From Pseudomonas sp. AOB-7 (GTDB lineage Bacteria > Pseudomonadota > Gammaproteobacteria > Pseudomonadales > Pseudomonadaceae): a stretch of 64,000 nt of DNA. The notes below the pieces were generated by a model, which was given only the letters and a program-made list of their open reading frames with translations, was not told the DNA's origin and did not search any database. The position numbers were made by a program, and so were the translations under genes. The stretch lies in NCBI RefSeq assembly GCF_003696305.1, contig NZ_RFFK01000002.1, positions 1 to 64,000 of the forward strand. Direction: 5' to 3'. Of this stretch, positions 15,678 through 26,566 are shown piece after piece; within the stretch, counting starts at the first letter, position 1, and each line of letters starts with the position of its first letter.

Positions 15678-15725
15678 GTCGCGGTGCGTTTGCCTGGCGC
15701 GCGCGTTACATGTGCCGGCGCAGCT

Positions 15726-15757
15726 GTAGGTTGGCGCTGAGCGCAGCGAAGCCCAAC
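15726..15757. repeat. Short palindromic repeat (GTAGGTTGGCGCTGAG type)
   Basis: GTAGGTTGGCGCTGAG followed by CGCAGCGAAGCCCAAC forms an imperfect stem. This sequence type recurs in intergenic regions of many Pseudomonas. It lies in the 186-base gap between hemN and the membrane-protein gene at 15793; nothing else is evident there besides the hemN promoter. Confidence 0.55.
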
Positions 15758-15792
15758 GGGGGGCAGCGGGCGGCGGCGTTGGATATGGCGTC

Positions 15793-16476
15793 TCAGTGCC
15801 CCATCAGCCAGTGCTGGTGCGGGCCGGGCAGGGTCCAGAGGCCGAACAGTATGACCAGCAGGCCGCCGGCCATGCGAATGCCGCGCTGGCGCAGCAGGGC
15901 GGTGACGCGTTCGGCGGCGAGGCCAGTGGCCAGCAGCACCGGCCAGGTGCCCAGGCCGAAAGCCAGCATCAGCACGGCACTGTCGACCGCGTTGCCCTGG
16001 CTGGAGGCCCACAGCAGGGTGCTGTAGACCAGCCCGCAGGGCAGCCAGCCCCACAGCCCGCCCAGCACCAGGGCGCGCGGCAGGCTGGTAACCGGCATAA
16101 AGCGCCGGGTCAGCGGTTGAATGTGGCGCCACAGGCCGCGGCCGAGCGCCTCGATACGGGTCAGGCCGCTCCACCAGCCGGCCAGGTACAGGCCCATGGC
16201 GATCAGCAGCAAGGCCGCCAGGGTGCGCATCACCACTTCGCCGGCGCTGCCGGCAATGGCCCAGCCGGCCAGACCGAGGAGCAGGCCGGCGGCGGCATAA
16301 CTGAGGATGCGACCGAGGTTGTAGGCCAGCAGCAGGCGCAGGCGGCGGCCGCGCTGCTCGGCCGGGATGGCCAGGGTCAGCGCGCCCATCAGGCCGCCGC
16401 ACATGCCCAGGCAGTGACCGCCACCGAGCAGGCCGAGAATCAGCGCGGACACCAGCAGCGGCGCCAGCTCAAGCAT
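15793..16476 (-). CDS. TauE/SafE-like (DsbD_2) membrane protein of the cbb3 assembly cluster
   Basis: A 227-residue protein with about six transmembrane helices. The N-terminal motif GGGHCLGMCGG (His and two Cys near residues 19-27) is the signature of the UreH/DsbD_2-type membrane proteins that sit next to ccoS in many proteobacteria. The Cys-His pattern suggests copper or other metal handling, or thiol transfer, for oxidase maturation; this is not proven. Its start overlaps the end of ccoS by eight bases, so it belongs to the ccoGHIS transcript. Databases often call it a sulfite exporter, which is only a fold-based label. Confidence 0.85.
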   Translation of the reverse strand: MLELAPLLVSALILGLLGGGHCLGMCGGLMGALTLAIPAEQRGRRLRLLLAYNLGRILSYAAAGLLLGLAGWAIAGSAGEVVMRTLAALLLIAMGLYLAGWWSGLTRIEALGRGLWRHIQPLTRRFMPVTSLPRALVLGGLWGWLPCGLVYSTLLWASSQGNAVDSAVLMLAFGLGTWPVLLATGLAAERVTALLRQRGIRMAGGLLVILFGLWTLPGPHQHWLMGH

Positions 16477-16675
16477 CGGGCTTGTCCTGCTTGCTCTGCT
16501 CTTCGGCCTGTTCGACCCCCGCCTTGTGCAGCGGGTCTTCGTCGTCGAACAGAATGCTGTGCGCCGGGCCGTCGAGGTCGTCGTACTGGCCGCTGTCCAC
16601 CGCCCAGAAGAACAGCCAGATGGCGAAGCCGACCAGGGCGATGGCGACGGGAATCAGGATGTAGAGGGCGGACAT
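16469..16675 (-). CDS. ccoS: Cytochrome oxidase maturation protein CcoS
   Basis: A 68-residue protein with one N-terminal membrane helix (LYILIPVAIALVGFAIWLFF) and the family motif FFWAVDSGQYDDLDGPAHSI, ending in a charged tail. CcoS is required for heme and copper insertion into CcoN of cbb3 oxidase. Start ATG at 16675 follows GGAGACAGC. It overlaps the downstream membrane-protein gene by eight bases and is separated from ccoI by a palindromic repeat. Confidence 0.95.
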   Translation of the reverse strand: MSALYILIPVAIALVGFAIWLFFWAVDSGQYDDLDGPAHSILFDDEDPLHKAGVEQAEEQSKQDKPDA

Positions 16676-16699
16676 GCTGTCTCCATGGTGGGCATCTGG

Positions 16700-16753
16700 G
16701 TAGGCGCGAGCGCTGCTCGCGAACCGCTTGGTCGCGAGTAGCGCTCGCACCTA
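16700..16753. repeat. Palindromic REP element between ccoI and ccoS, overlapping the ccoI stop
   Basis: GTAGGCGCGAGCGCTGCTCG and the inverse GCGAGTAGCGCTCGCACCTA form a long hairpin across 16700-16753, a variant of the common Pseudomonas GAGCGAGC-type repeat. Its outer end contributes the TAG stop of ccoI (16751-16753), and the element fills almost the entire ccoI-ccoS gap. Confidence 0.8.
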
Positions 16754-19159
16754 GGTGTTCGGGGGGCGGCTCAGGCGCAGCGCATTGAGCACCACCAGCA
16801 GCGAGCTGAGCGACATGCCCACCGCGGCCCAGATCGGCGTGATCCAGCCGAGGGCGGCGAAGGGCAGGACCAGGCCATTGTACAGGGTGGCCCAGGTTAG
16901 GTTCTCGACGATGATGCGCCGCGTGCGCTTGGCCAGGGTCAGGCCCTGCACCAGGCTGCCCAGGCGGTTGGACAGCAGCACCGCATCGGCGCTGGTCTTG
17001 GCCAGGTCCGAGGCCGAGCCCATGGCCACGCTGATGTCGGCGGCGGCCAGCACCGGCACGTCGTTGACCCCGTCGCCGAGCATCAGCACGCGGCGACCGG
17101 CGCCGTGCAGCTGCTTGAGCACCGCCAGCTTGGCATCCGGGGTCAGGCCGCCGCGGGCATCCTCGATGCCCAGCTGGCGAGCCACCTCGCCAACCATCGG
17201 CGAGCTGTCGCCGGACAGCAGGTGGATCTGCCAGCCACGGGTGCGAGCGGCGGCGATCAGCTCGGGCGCATCCTCGCGCAGGCGGTCGTCGAGCACGAAC
17301 CAGGCCAGCGGCCCTTGTTCATCGCCTAGCAGCAGCCATTGGCCGTGCTCGCCGGCAATCGACGGCACGGTTTGGCCGCTCAGGGCGCAGACGAAGCTGG
17401 CCTCGCCGATGCGCAGCAGACGGCCGTCGACGCGGCCCTGCAGGCCCTGGCCAGGATGGCTGTCGACCGACTCGGCGGCGCGCGGTGCCTGGCCGAAGGC
17501 GCGGGCGATGGGGTGCTCGGAGCGGTTCTCCAGGGCCGCGGCCAGCGCCAGGCAGGCGTCCTGGTCCAGCTCGCGCAGCGGCTGGATGGCCCTGAGCGTC
17601 AGACGGCCCTCGGTCAGGGTGCCGGTCTTGTCGAGCACCAGGGTGTCGATCTGGTTCAGGCCTTCTAGCACATGGCCGCGCGTCAGCAGCATGCCCAGCT
17701 TGTGCAGGGTGCCGGTGGCGGTGGTCAGCGCAGTCGGGGTGGCCAGGGCCAGGGCGCAGGGGCAGGTGGCCACGAGCAGGGCGAGCACGACCCAGAAGGC
17801 GCGGCTGGAGTCGATCTCCCACCAGGCGAAACCGACCACGGCGGCAGCGATCAGGATGAACAGCAGGAACCATTGCGACACGCGGTCGGCGATTTCCGCC
17901 AGGCGTGGTTTTTCGCTCTGAGCCCTATCCAGCAAACGCACGATGGCCGAAAGGCGCGTGGCATCGCCCAGCGCCTGCACTTCGACGGTCAGCGGGCCTT
18001 CGACGTTCAGCGTGCCAGCGGTAACGCTGTCGCCGATGCCGCGTGGCAGCGGCAGGTACTCGCCGGTGAGCAGCGATTCGTCGACACTGGATTGGCCGGC
18101 GAGGATGCGCCCGTCGGCGGGAATCAGCGAGCCGGGTTGCACCAGCACCTGCTCACCTTCGCGCAGCTCGCTGAGCAGGATGCGCTGGCTCTGGCCGTCG
18201 TCGCTCAGGCGCAGGCAGGAGGCCGGCAGCAGCTTGACCAACTGCGCCGTAGCGGCGGCTGTGCGTTCTCGTGCACGGCGCTCCAGGTAGCGTCCGGCGA
18301 GCAAGAACAGGGCGAACATGCCCACGGCGTCGAAATACAGTTCGCCCTGGCCGGTGATGGTTGACCAGATGCCGGCCACGTAGGCACCGCCGATGGCCAG
18401 CGAGACCGACACGTCCATGGTCAGATGGCGGGTACGCAGGTCGCGCAGGGCACCGCGGAAGAACTGACCGCAGCAGTAGAAGACGATGGGCGTGGTGAGA
18501 AACAGGCTGGTCCAGCGCAGTATCTTGTCCAGCTCCGGCGACAGGTCGATGTTGAATTCCGGCCAGGTGGCCATGGTCGCCATCATCACCTGCATCCACA
18601 GCAACCCGGCCACGCCCAGCTCGCGCATGCGTCGACGGTTTTCCGCGGCCATGCGCTCGGCGGCCTCGTCGGCGCGCCAGGGGTGGGCGGCGTAACCGAT
18701 GCGGCGCAGTTCGGCGAGCAGCTTGCTCAGCGCGATCTGGCTGTCCTGCCAGCGCACCTGCAAGCGGTGATTGGACAGATTCAGGTGCGCTTCGGCGACA
18801 CCCGGCACGCCGCGCAGATGCTTCTCGATCAGCCAGCCACAGGCGGCGCAACTGATGCCTTCGATCAGCAGCTGGGTTTCGCTCAGTTCGCCCTCGTGCT
18901 GGACGAAGGGCTGCTGCACATCGCTGCGGTCATACAGCGCCAGTTCATCCGGCAGGGCGGCGGGTAGTGCCTGCGGGTTGGCCGCGTTCTCGCTGCGATG
19001 GCTGTAGTAATGCTCCAGGCCGCCAGCGACGATGGCTTCGGCCACGGCCTGGCAGCCGGGGCAACACATTTCGCGGGTCTGGCCGAGTACGTCGGCACGG
19101 AACTGGCTGCCGGTAGGCACCGGCAGGCCACAGTGATAGCAGGGAGTGGGGGTGGGCAT
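16751..19159 (-). CDS. ccoI: Copper-exporting P1B-type ATPase CcoI
   Basis: An 802-residue membrane ATPase that moves copper to the periplasmic side for assembly of the CcoN binuclear centre. The N-terminus has metal-binding cysteines: C7/C10 (CYHC), C32-C36 (CCPGC) and C105/C108 in a heavy-metal domain (GISCAACGW). The membrane motif is TCPCALALATP, the phosphorylation motif LDKTGTLTEG, then SEHPIARAF and MLGDGVNDVPVL. The double-cysteine N-terminus is typical of FixI/CcoI, not of CopA. It follows ccoH by eight bases and precedes ccoS, in the classical ccoGHIS order. Confidence 0.97.
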   Translation of the reverse strand: MPTPTPCYHCGLPVPTGSQFRADVLGQTREMCCPGCQAVAEAIVAGGLEHYYSHRSENAANPQALPAALPDELALYDRSDVQQPFVQHEGELSETQLLIEGISCAACGWLIEKHLRGVPGVAEAHLNLSNHRLQVRWQDSQIALSKLLAELRRIGYAAHPWRADEAAERMAAENRRRMRELGVAGLLWMQVMMATMATWPEFNIDLSPELDKILRWTSLFLTTPIVFYCCGQFFRGALRDLRTRHLTMDVSVSLAIGGAYVAGIWSTITGQGELYFDAVGMFALFLLAGRYLERRARERTAAATAQLVKLLPASCLRLSDDGQSQRILLSELREGEQVLVQPGSLIPADGRILAGQSSVDESLLTGEYLPLPRGIGDSVTAGTLNVEGPLTVEVQALGDATRLSAIVRLLDRAQSEKPRLAEIADRVSQWFLLFILIAAAVVGFAWWEIDSSRAFWVVLALLVATCPCALALATPTALTTATGTLHKLGMLLTRGHVLEGLNQIDTLVLDKTGTLTEGRLTLRAIQPLRELDQDACLALAAALENRSEHPIARAFGQAPRAAESVDSHPGQGLQGRVDGRLLRIGEASFVCALSGQTVPSIAGEHGQWLLLGDEQGPLAWFVLDDRLREDAPELIAAARTRGWQIHLLSGDSSPMVGEVARQLGIEDARGGLTPDAKLAVLKQLHGAGRRVLMLGDGVNDVPVLAAADISVAMGSASDLAKTSADAVLLSNRLGSLVQGLTLAKRTRRIIVENLTWATLYNGLVLPFAALGWITPIWAAVGMSLSSLLVVLNALRLSRPPNT

Positions 19160-19167
19160 CGGCTGGG

Positions 19168-19686
19168 TCAGTAGGAGGGGTTGTCACCGATCATGATGGT
19201 CTGGCCGCCGCTGATGTTCTCTTCCTCGAACAGACGCCAGTTCTGGCTGCCTTCCTGGCCGAGCAACTCGACGAAGCGGCGACCGCTGACTTCATCGACC
19301 ATCTGCCCACGGTACTGGCCGTCAGCGGCCGGCTGCAGGATCACGCGGCGGTCGCGCTCCGGCTGGGTCGGCGAGATCAGGTTGAGCACGATCTGCTGCG
19401 GTCTGCTGTTGCCCTCCAACGACAGGGTGGCGACGCCGGTGGTGTTGTCCAGCACCAGCTCGCCATGCAATTGCAGGCGCTCGGCCAATTTTTCGCGCTC
19501 CAGCGACTGGTTGATGCCCTTGCCGACATCGTAATAGTCGTCGGAGATCAGCCCTGGCGGATTCTTCGTGGCGATGGTGAGCAGGGTCAGGCCCTGCACT
19601 ACCGAGTAGCCCAGCAGGAACAGGATGAACCAGGGCCAGAACTGCTTGTACCAGGGTTTGACTGGCGATGGGGTTTGCTCGGTCAT
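19168..19686 (-). CDS. ccoH: cbb3 oxidase assembly protein CcoH (FixH family)
   Basis: A 172-residue single-pass inner-membrane protein. The N-terminus PVKPWYKQFWPWFILFLLGY contains the characteristic WPWF before the membrane helix. The conserved DDYYDVGKGINQSLERE follows on the periplasmic side. CcoH associates with the oxidase and is needed for a stable complex. It lies 13 bases downstream of ccoG and eight bases before ccoI. Confidence 0.95.
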   Translation of the reverse strand: MTEQTPSPVKPWYKQFWPWFILFLLGYSVVQGLTLLTIATKNPPGLISDDYYDVGKGINQSLEREKLAERLQLHGELVLDNTTGVATLSLEGNSRPQQIVLNLISPTQPERDRRVILQPAADGQYRGQMVDEVSGRRFVELLGQEGSQNWRLFEEENISGGQTIMIGDNPSY

Positions 19687-19699
19687 GCGTTTTCCGTTG

Positions 19700-21112
19700 T
19701 CAGCGGACGCTTGGGCCGATGAAGCGGCTGTCGGCGTCGTTCTTGATACTGGGGTCGTCTGCCGATTGTACGTGGAAGACGATGTTGTTGGCGCTCGACG
19801 GCAGCTTCTCCGGTGCGATGGACAGCTCGACCGGGAAGGAATACACCTCGCCAGCCAGGGCCCGCACTTCGCGCTTGCCTTCGTAGACCAGGCCGTCGAG
19901 GCCGTCGGCAGTGATCACGTAGGTCATGTCGCGCTGCGCCTTGTTCATGATCTTCAGGGTGTAGACGTTCTCGATATGGCCGCGCTCGTTCTCACGGAAC
20001 AGCACGCGGTCCTTGAGTACATCCAGCTCCACCAGCGGGCGATTGGCCACGGCCCAGGCGAACAGGCCGATCATCGCCAGCAGCGCGACGGCGTAGCCTA
20101 TCAGCCGCGGGCGCAGCAGGTGGGTCTTGTGCCCGGAAAGATTGTGTTCGGTTGTGTAGCTGATCAGCCCCTTGGGGTAGTTCATCTTCTCCATGATGCT
20201 GTCGCAGGCGTCGATGCAGGCGGCGCAGCCGATGCACTCGATCTGCAGGCCGTCGCGGATGTCGATGCCGGTGGGGCAGACCTGCACGCACATCTTGCAG
20301 TCGATGCAGTCGCCCAGGCCCTGGGCCTTGTAGTCGGCGTCCTTCTTGCGCGGGCCGCGGCTCTCGCCGCGGCGCGGGTCGTAGGAAACGATCAGGGTGT
20401 CCTGGTCGAACATCACGCTCTGGAAGCGCGCATAGGGGCACATGTAGATGCACACCTGCTCGCGCAGGTAGCCAGCGTTGCCGTAGGTGGCGAGGGTGAA
20501 GAAGCCGGTCCAGAAATAGGCCCAGCCGCTGGCTTCACCGGTGAAGATCTCGATCACCAGTTCGCGAATCGGCGTGAAATAGCCGACGAAGGTGATCGCG
20601 GTGAGCAGCGAGACGCCAACCCAGATACCGTGCTTGGCCGCCTTGCGCCCGAGTTTCGCGCCGCTCATGGGCTGCTTGTCCAGCTTCATGCGCTGGTTGC
20701 GGTCACCCTCGGTGACCTTCTCGGCCCACATGAATACCCAGGTGAACACGCTCTGCGGGCAGGTGTAGCCGCACCAGACGCGACCGGCGAACACGGTGAT
20801 GAAGAACAGGCCGAAGGCGCAGATGATCAGCAGCCAGGACAGCAGCATGAAGTCCTGCGGCCAGTAAGTGGCGCCGAAGATGTGGAACTTGCGCTCCGGC
20901 AGATTCCACCACACGGCCTGGCGACCTTCCCAGTTCAGCCACACGGTGCCGAAGAACAGCAGGAAGAGCAGGGCGCCGCCAGCGAGTCGCAGATTACGAA
21001 ACAGGCCAGTGAACGCGCGGGTGTAGATCTTCTCGCGGCTGGCGTAGAGATCGACGCTGGCATTCTTGGCAGAAGGAGGGGTGACGTCCTGGACGGGAAT
21101 CTGTTCGCTCAT
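19700..21112 (-). CDS. ccoG: Cytochrome c oxidase accessory protein CcoG (FixG)
   Basis: A 470-residue membrane protein with several N-terminal helices and two ferredoxin-type clusters: CIDCKMCVQVCPTGIDIRDG and CIGCAACIDACDS. A further cysteine set, WCGYTCPQSVFTW and CIYMCPYARF, lies in the helical region, and a periplasmic immunoglobulin-like domain ends the protein. CcoG is reported to act as a cupric reductase during cbb3 assembly. Start ATG at 21112; the preceding TTG is also in frame but unlikely. It heads the ccoGHIS operon. An Anr-type palindrome lies 132 bases upstream. Confidence 0.96.
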   Translation of the reverse strand: MSEQIPVQDVTPPSAKNASVDLYASREKIYTRAFTGLFRNLRLAGGALLFLLFFGTVWLNWEGRQAVWWNLPERKFHIFGATYWPQDFMLLSWLLIICAFGLFFITVFAGRVWCGYTCPQSVFTWVFMWAEKVTEGDRNQRMKLDKQPMSGAKLGRKAAKHGIWVGVSLLTAITFVGYFTPIRELVIEIFTGEASGWAYFWTGFFTLATYGNAGYLREQVCIYMCPYARFQSVMFDQDTLIVSYDPRRGESRGPRKKDADYKAQGLGDCIDCKMCVQVCPTGIDIRDGLQIECIGCAACIDACDSIMEKMNYPKGLISYTTEHNLSGHKTHLLRPRLIGYAVALLAMIGLFAWAVANRPLVELDVLKDRVLFRENERGHIENVYTLKIMNKAQRDMTYVITADGLDGLVYEGKREVRALAGEVYSFPVELSIAPEKLPSSANNIVFHVQSADDPSIKNDADSRFIGPSVR

Positions 21113-21203
21113 CAATGCATACCAAAGCGGTTGGTTGGCAGCCCGGGCCGATACATGCCGGTCAGGGTCAATTCACGGTAGCTATATGGTACGCCTGAAA
21201 GAC

Positions 21204-21241
21204 AACGCCCGGGTGCGACCAGCGGTCGCGACCCGGGCGTT
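21204..21241 (-). terminator. Strong hairpin after ccoP1
   Basis: AACGCCCGGGT (21204-21214) pairs with ACCCGGGCGTT (21231-21241), with an inner CGACC/GGTCG stem. It lies downstream of ccoP1 on the minus strand. The T-tract is poor (TTGTCTTTC), so termination may be partial and some read-through into ccoG is possible. Confidence 0.65.
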
Positions 21242-21243
21242 CA

Positions 21244-21257
21244 TTGACCCTTGTCAA
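21244..21257 (-). promoter_or_regulatory. Anr-type palindrome upstream of ccoG
   Basis: TTGACccttGTCAA is a perfect inverted repeat matching the Anr/FNR consensus. It lies between ccoP1 and the ccoGHIS operon. The strong hairpin overlaps where a -41.5 promoter core would be; a -10-like CATATA at 21188-21183 would instead give a class I spacing of roughly -75. The exact promoter is uncertain. Confidence 0.65.
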
Positions 21258-21273
21258 AAGAGTCGTGCTGCGA

Positions 21274-22269
21274 TTACTGCTCTTGTGCCTTGTGCGACAG
21301 GCTGTACACGTAGGCAGCCAGCAGGTGCACCTTGTCATTGCCGAGGAATTCTTCCTGGGCCGGCATGTTGCCGTGACGGCCGTAGCGAATGCTCTGCTGC
21401 AGTTGCGCGTAGCTGCTGCCGTAGATGAAGGCTGCCGGGTTGGTCAGGTTGGGCGCGCCCATGGCTGCGGTACCCTTGCCGTCTGCACCATGGCAGGCGA
21501 AGCAGGTACCGGCGAAGACCTTCTGGCCCGCTTCGATATCGGCTTCCACGCCTTCCGGCAGCTCACGACCGGCCAGCTCGGTGAGGACGTAGGCGGCAAC
21601 GTTGCGCACGCCGTCTTCGCCGATGGCCGGGCCCTGGGCCGGCATGGCGCCCTGGCGGCCAGCGAGGATGGTGGTCTTGATGGTTTCCGGCTCGCCGCCC
21701 CAGCGCCATTCGCTGTCGGTCAGGTTGGGGAAACCGTAGCTGCCCTTGGCGTCGGAGCCGTGGCAGACCGAGCAGTTGGAGGCGAACAGGCGACCGCCCA
21801 TTTTCAGGGCTTGTTCGTCCTTGGCCACTTCCTCGATCGGCATGGCGGCGTATTTGGCGAACAGCGGGCCGTATTGCTCGTCGGCACGCGCCATTTCCTT
21901 TTCCCACTGGTGCACGCCGGTCCAGCCAGTGTGACGCATGGAGCCGTCGGCGATCTGTACGCCAGCAGCGAAGGGGGTCTGCTTGTCGCTGTCGACGTAG
22001 TCGTAGCCCGGCAGCACGCCTTTCCAGTTGCCCAGGCCCGGATACAGGGCCAGGTAGCCCAGGGCGAAGACGATGGTGGCGACGAACAGCATGAACCACC
22101 ACTTGGGCAGCGGGTTGTCATACTCCTCGATGCCGTCGAAGGCATGGCCGACGGTTTCCTCGGTGGTCTCCTGGCGCTGGCCCTTGCGGGTGCCGAAGAT
22201 CAGCCAGGTCAGGGCGAAGATGGTGCCCAGAGACAGAATGGTTACGTACCAACTCCAGAACGTGGTCAT
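21274..22269 (-). CDS. ccoP1: cbb3 cytochrome c oxidase subunit III, set 1 (diheme)
   Basis: A 331-residue diheme cytochrome. One N-terminal membrane helix ([17 protein letters not shown]) and a second ([18 protein letters not shown]) are followed by two c-type domains with heme sites CSVCHG and CFACHG. It passes electrons from soluble cytochrome c to CcoO and CcoN. ATGA overlap (22266-22269) couples it to ccoQ1. Compared with the second copy it carries an additional stretch of some 20 residues after the second helix. Confidence 0.97.
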   Translation of the reverse strand: MTTFWSWYVTILSLGTIFALTWLIFGTRKGQRQETTEETVGHAFDGIEEYDNPLPKWWFMLFVATIVFALGYLALYPGLGNWKGVLPGYDYVDSDKQTPFAAGVQIADGSMRHTGWTGVHQWEKEMARADEQYGPLFAKYAAMPIEEVAKDEQALKMGGRLFASNCSVCHGSDAKGSYGFPNLTDSEWRWGGEPETIKTTILAGRQGAMPAQGPAIGEDGVRNVAAYVLTELAGRELPEGVEADIEAGQKVFAGTCFACHGADGKGTAAMGAPNLTNPAAFIYGSSYAQLQQSIRYGRHGNMPAQEEFLGNDKVHLLAAYVYSLSHKAQEQ

Positions 22270-22448
22270 TGGTTATTGCTCCTGGAAGAGTCTTGGTCGC
22301 GCTTGGACTCGGGCTCGTCGGCGAAGGGCAGGTTGGCAGCCTCGTCGAAGCTGGACTTGCGCTTGCTGCTGTAGGCCCAGAGCACCACGCCGATGAAGGC
22401 GATGAACACCACCGCCGTGCCGATGCCGCGAATCATCCCGATGTCCAT
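22266..22448 (-). CDS. ccoQ1: cbb3 oxidase small subunit CcoQ, set 1
   Basis: A 60-residue single-helix protein: a short N-terminus, a membrane helix ([18 protein letters not shown]) and a charged tail containing [12 protein letters not shown]. CcoQ stabilises the oxidase complex, especially in the presence of oxygen. It lies six bases after ccoO1 and overlaps the start of ccoP1. Confidence 0.95.
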   Translation of the reverse strand: MDIGMIRGIGTAVVFIAFIGVVLWAYSSKRKSSFDEAANLPFADEPESKRDQDSSRSNNQ

Positions 22449-22454
22449 AGCGTT

Positions 22455-23062
22455 TTACCGTTTGTTCTTGATGGAAGTGCCGAGAACCTGCAGGTACGAG
22501 ACCAGCGCGTCCATTTCGGTCTTGCCTTTCACCGCATCCTTGGCGCCGGCGATGTCCTCGTCGCTGTAGGGGATGCCGAAGCCACGCATGACTTCCATCT
22601 TCTTCGCGGTGTCGCGGCCGTCGAGCTTGTTCTCCACCAGCCAGGGGTAGGCGGGCATCTTCGACTCGGGCACGACGTTGCGCGGGTTGTACAGGTGGGC
22701 GCGGTGCCACTCGTCCGAGTAGCGGCCGCCGACGCGGGCCAGGTCCGGGCCGGTACGCTTGGAGCCCCACAGGAAGGGGTGATCCCAAACGCTTTCGCCA
22801 GCGACGGAGTAGTGGCCGTAGCGCTCGGTCTCGGCGCGGAACGGACGGATCATCTGCGAGTGGCAGCCGACGCAGCCTTCCTTGATGTAGATATCGCGAC
22901 CTTCCAGCTGCAGCGCGGTGTAGGGCTTGAGGCCCTCCACCGGCTCGTTGGTGACGTCCTGGAAGAACAGCGGGACGATCTGGGTCAGGCCGCCGATGCT
23001 GACGGCGATCACCATCAGCAGCGCCATCAGGCCGATATTCTTCTCGATGATTTCGTGTTTCA

Positions 23063-23063
<1 letters not shown>
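22455..23063 (-). CDS. ccoO1: cbb3 oxidase subunit II (monoheme cytochrome c), set 1
   Basis: A 202-residue membrane-anchored cytochrome c. One N-terminal helix ([17 protein letters not shown]) is followed by the heme motif [16 protein letters not shown], and methionine ligands are available further along (SKMPAYPW). It receives electrons from CcoP and hands them to CcoN. Stop of ccoN1 and start of ccoO1 share one base at 23063. The sequence is almost identical to the second copy up to about residue 160. Confidence 0.97.
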
Positions 23064-24812
<1,749 letters not shown>

Positions 24813-24839
24813 GCCGGCGACCCGCTTGCGGTCGCCGGC
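24813..24839 (-). terminator. Terminator of the second cco operon
   Basis: GCCGGCGACC (24813-24822) pairs perfectly with GGTCGCCGGC (24830-24839) around a seven-base loop, ten bases after ccoP2. On the minus strand CCTTCCTTTATAT follows, a moderate T-tract. Confidence 0.75.
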
Positions 24840-24849
24840 AGGCTGAGGG

Positions 24850-25776
24850 TTACTCGGCGTCGCCCTGGCTCAGCTTGAGCACGTAGGCGGCCAGCAGGTG
24901 GGCCTTGTCGTTGCCGAGGAAGTCTTCCTGGGCGGGCATGTTGCCGCTGCGGCCGTAGCGGATGGTCTGCTGCAGTTGGGCGAAGCTGCTGCCGTAGATA
25001 AAGGCGCCGGGCTGACGCAGGTTGGGCGCGCCCATCAGCGCCATGCCGCTGCCGTCCTGGCCATGGCACGCCGAGCAGGTGCTGGCGAAGATCTGCTGGC
25101 CGGCGGCGATGTCGGCCTGCGCATCGTCCGGCAGCTCGCGGCCGCCCAGCTCGCTGAGGACGTAGGCGGCGACGTTGCGCACGCCGTCCTCGCCGATGGC
25201 CGGACCTTGCGCCGGCATCATGCCGATGCGGCCCTTGAGGATGCTGGTCTTGATCGTCTCCGCCGCGCCGCCCCAGCGCCAGCTGCCGTCGGCCAGGTTG
25301 GGGAAGCCGTAGCTGCCCTTGGCGTCGGAGCCGTGGCAGACCGAGCAGTTGGAGGCGAACAGGCGGCCGCCCATCTTCAGCGCCTGCTCGTCCTTGGCTA
25401 CTTCCTCGATGGGCATGGAGGCGAACTTGGCGAAGATCGGCCCGTACTCCTCGTCGGCGCGGTCCATCTCGCGCTGCCACTGGGCGACCTGGGTCCAGCC
25501 GCCTTCGTAGCCCGGCAGCCAGCCCCTGAAGTTGCCCAGGCCGGGGTAGAGCAGCAGGTAGGCGATGGAGAACAGCAGGGTGCCGAGGAACAGCATGAAC
25601 CACCACTTGGGCAGCGGGTTGTCGTACTCCTCGATGCCGTCGAAGGCATGGCCCATGGTATGCTCGGTGGGGTTCTTGTGCACCTCGCTCTTGCGGGTGG
25701 CGAAGATCAGCCAGAACAGGGCGACCAGGGTGCCGATGGTCAGCAGGGTGATGTACCAGCTCCAGAAGGGGGTCAT
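24850..25776 (-). CDS. ccoP2: cbb3 cytochrome c oxidase subunit III, set 2 (diheme)
   Basis: A 308-residue diheme cytochrome with the same plan as CcoP1: N-terminal helix, second helix ([18 protein letters not shown]), and heme sites CSVCHG and CSACHG. It is 23 residues shorter, lacking a segment between the second helix and the first heme domain. It ends the ccoN2O2Q2P2 operon and overlaps ccoQ2 by four bases. The second oxidase is expected to dominate under oxygen limitation because of the Anr site before ccoN2. Confidence 0.97.
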   Translation of the reverse strand: MTPFWSWYITLLTIGTLVALFWLIFATRKSEVHKNPTEHTMGHAFDGIEEYDNPLPKWWFMLFLGTLLFSIAYLLLYPGLGNFRGWLPGYEGGWTQVAQWQREMDRADEEYGPIFAKFASMPIEEVAKDEQALKMGGRLFASNCSVCHGSDAKGSYGFPNLADGSWRWGGAAETIKTSILKGRIGMMPAQGPAIGEDGVRNVAAYVLSELGGRELPDDAQADIAAGQQIFASTCSACHGQDGSGMALMGAPNLRQPGAFIYGSSFAQLQQTIRYGRSGNMPAQEDFLGNDKAHLLAAYVLKLSQGDAE

Positions 25777-25952
25777 GCGTCAGTCCTCGAAACGGCGGGC
25801 TTGGCTTCGTCGGCGAAGGGCAGGTTGGCCGCAGCGGCGAAGGCGTCGCGGCGTTTGCCGCTGTAGGCCCAGAGGGTCACGGCGGTGAAGGCGATCAGTA
25901 CCAGGGCGGTGCCCAGACCGCGCAGGGTGCCGACATCGATCAGCTCGAACAT
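25773..25952 (-). CDS. ccoQ2: cbb3 oxidase small subunit CcoQ, set 2
   Basis: A 59-residue single-helix protein: start [14 protein letters not shown], helix [18 protein letters not shown], and the shared ANLPFADE tail. It diverges clearly from CcoQ1 except for these features, so the small subunits are less conserved than N, O and P. Five bases separate it from ccoO2. Confidence 0.93.
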   Translation of the reverse strand: MFELIDVGTLRGLGTALVLIAFTAVTLWAYSGKRRDAFAAAANLPFADEAKPAVSRTDA

Positions 25953-25957
25953 GGCGC

Positions 25958-26566
25958 TCACCTCTTGTTCTTCACGGCGGTGCCGAGCACCTGGAGATAG
26001 GCGACCAGGGCGTCCATCTCGCTCTTGCCCTTCACTGCCTCGCCAGCGCCGGCGATATCCGCGTCGCTGTAGGGCACGCCGAGGGTGCGCAGGGCGCTCA
26101 TCTTCTTGGCGGTGTCCTGGCCGTCGAGCTTGTTCTCCACCAGCCAGGGGTAGGACGGCATCTTCGACTCGGGCACGACGTTGCGCGGGTTGTACAGGTG
26201 CGCGCGGTGCCACTCGTCCGAGTAGCGGCCGCCGACCCGTGCCAGATCCGGGCCGGTGCGCTTGGAGCCCCACAGGAAGGGGTGGTCCCAGGCGCTTTCG
26301 CCAGCGACGGAGTAGTGGCCGTAGCGCTCGGTCTCGGCGCGGAACGGACGGATCATCTGCGAGTGGCAGCCGACGCAGCCTTCCTTGATGTAGATATCGC
26401 GACCTTCCAGCTGCAGCGCGGTGTAGGGCTTGAGGCCCTCCACCGGCTCGTTGGTGACGTCCTGGAAGAACAGCGGGACGATCTGCGTCAGGCCGCCGAT
26501 GCTCACCGCGAGGATCATCACCAGGGCCATCAGGCCGATGTTTTTCTCGAGAATCTCGTGTTTCAT
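25958..26566 (-). CDS. ccoO2: cbb3 oxidase subunit II (monoheme cytochrome c), set 2
   Basis: A 202-residue membrane cytochrome c with the heme motif [15 protein letters not shown] and protein are close to ccoO1 over the first three quarters. It differs mainly near the C-terminus, where this copy has [18 protein letters not shown]. Its start overlaps the ccoN2 stop by one base. Confidence 0.97.
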   Translation of the reverse strand: MKHEILEKNIGLMALVMILAVSIGGLTQIVPLFFQDVTNEPVEGLKPYTALQLEGRDIYIKEGCVGCHSQMIRPFRAETERYGHYSVAGESAWDHPFLWGSKRTGPDLARVGGRYSDEWHRAHLYNPRNVVPESKMPSYPWLVENKLDGQDTAKKMSALRTLGVPYSDADIAGAGEAVKGKSEMDALVAYLQVLGTAVKNKR

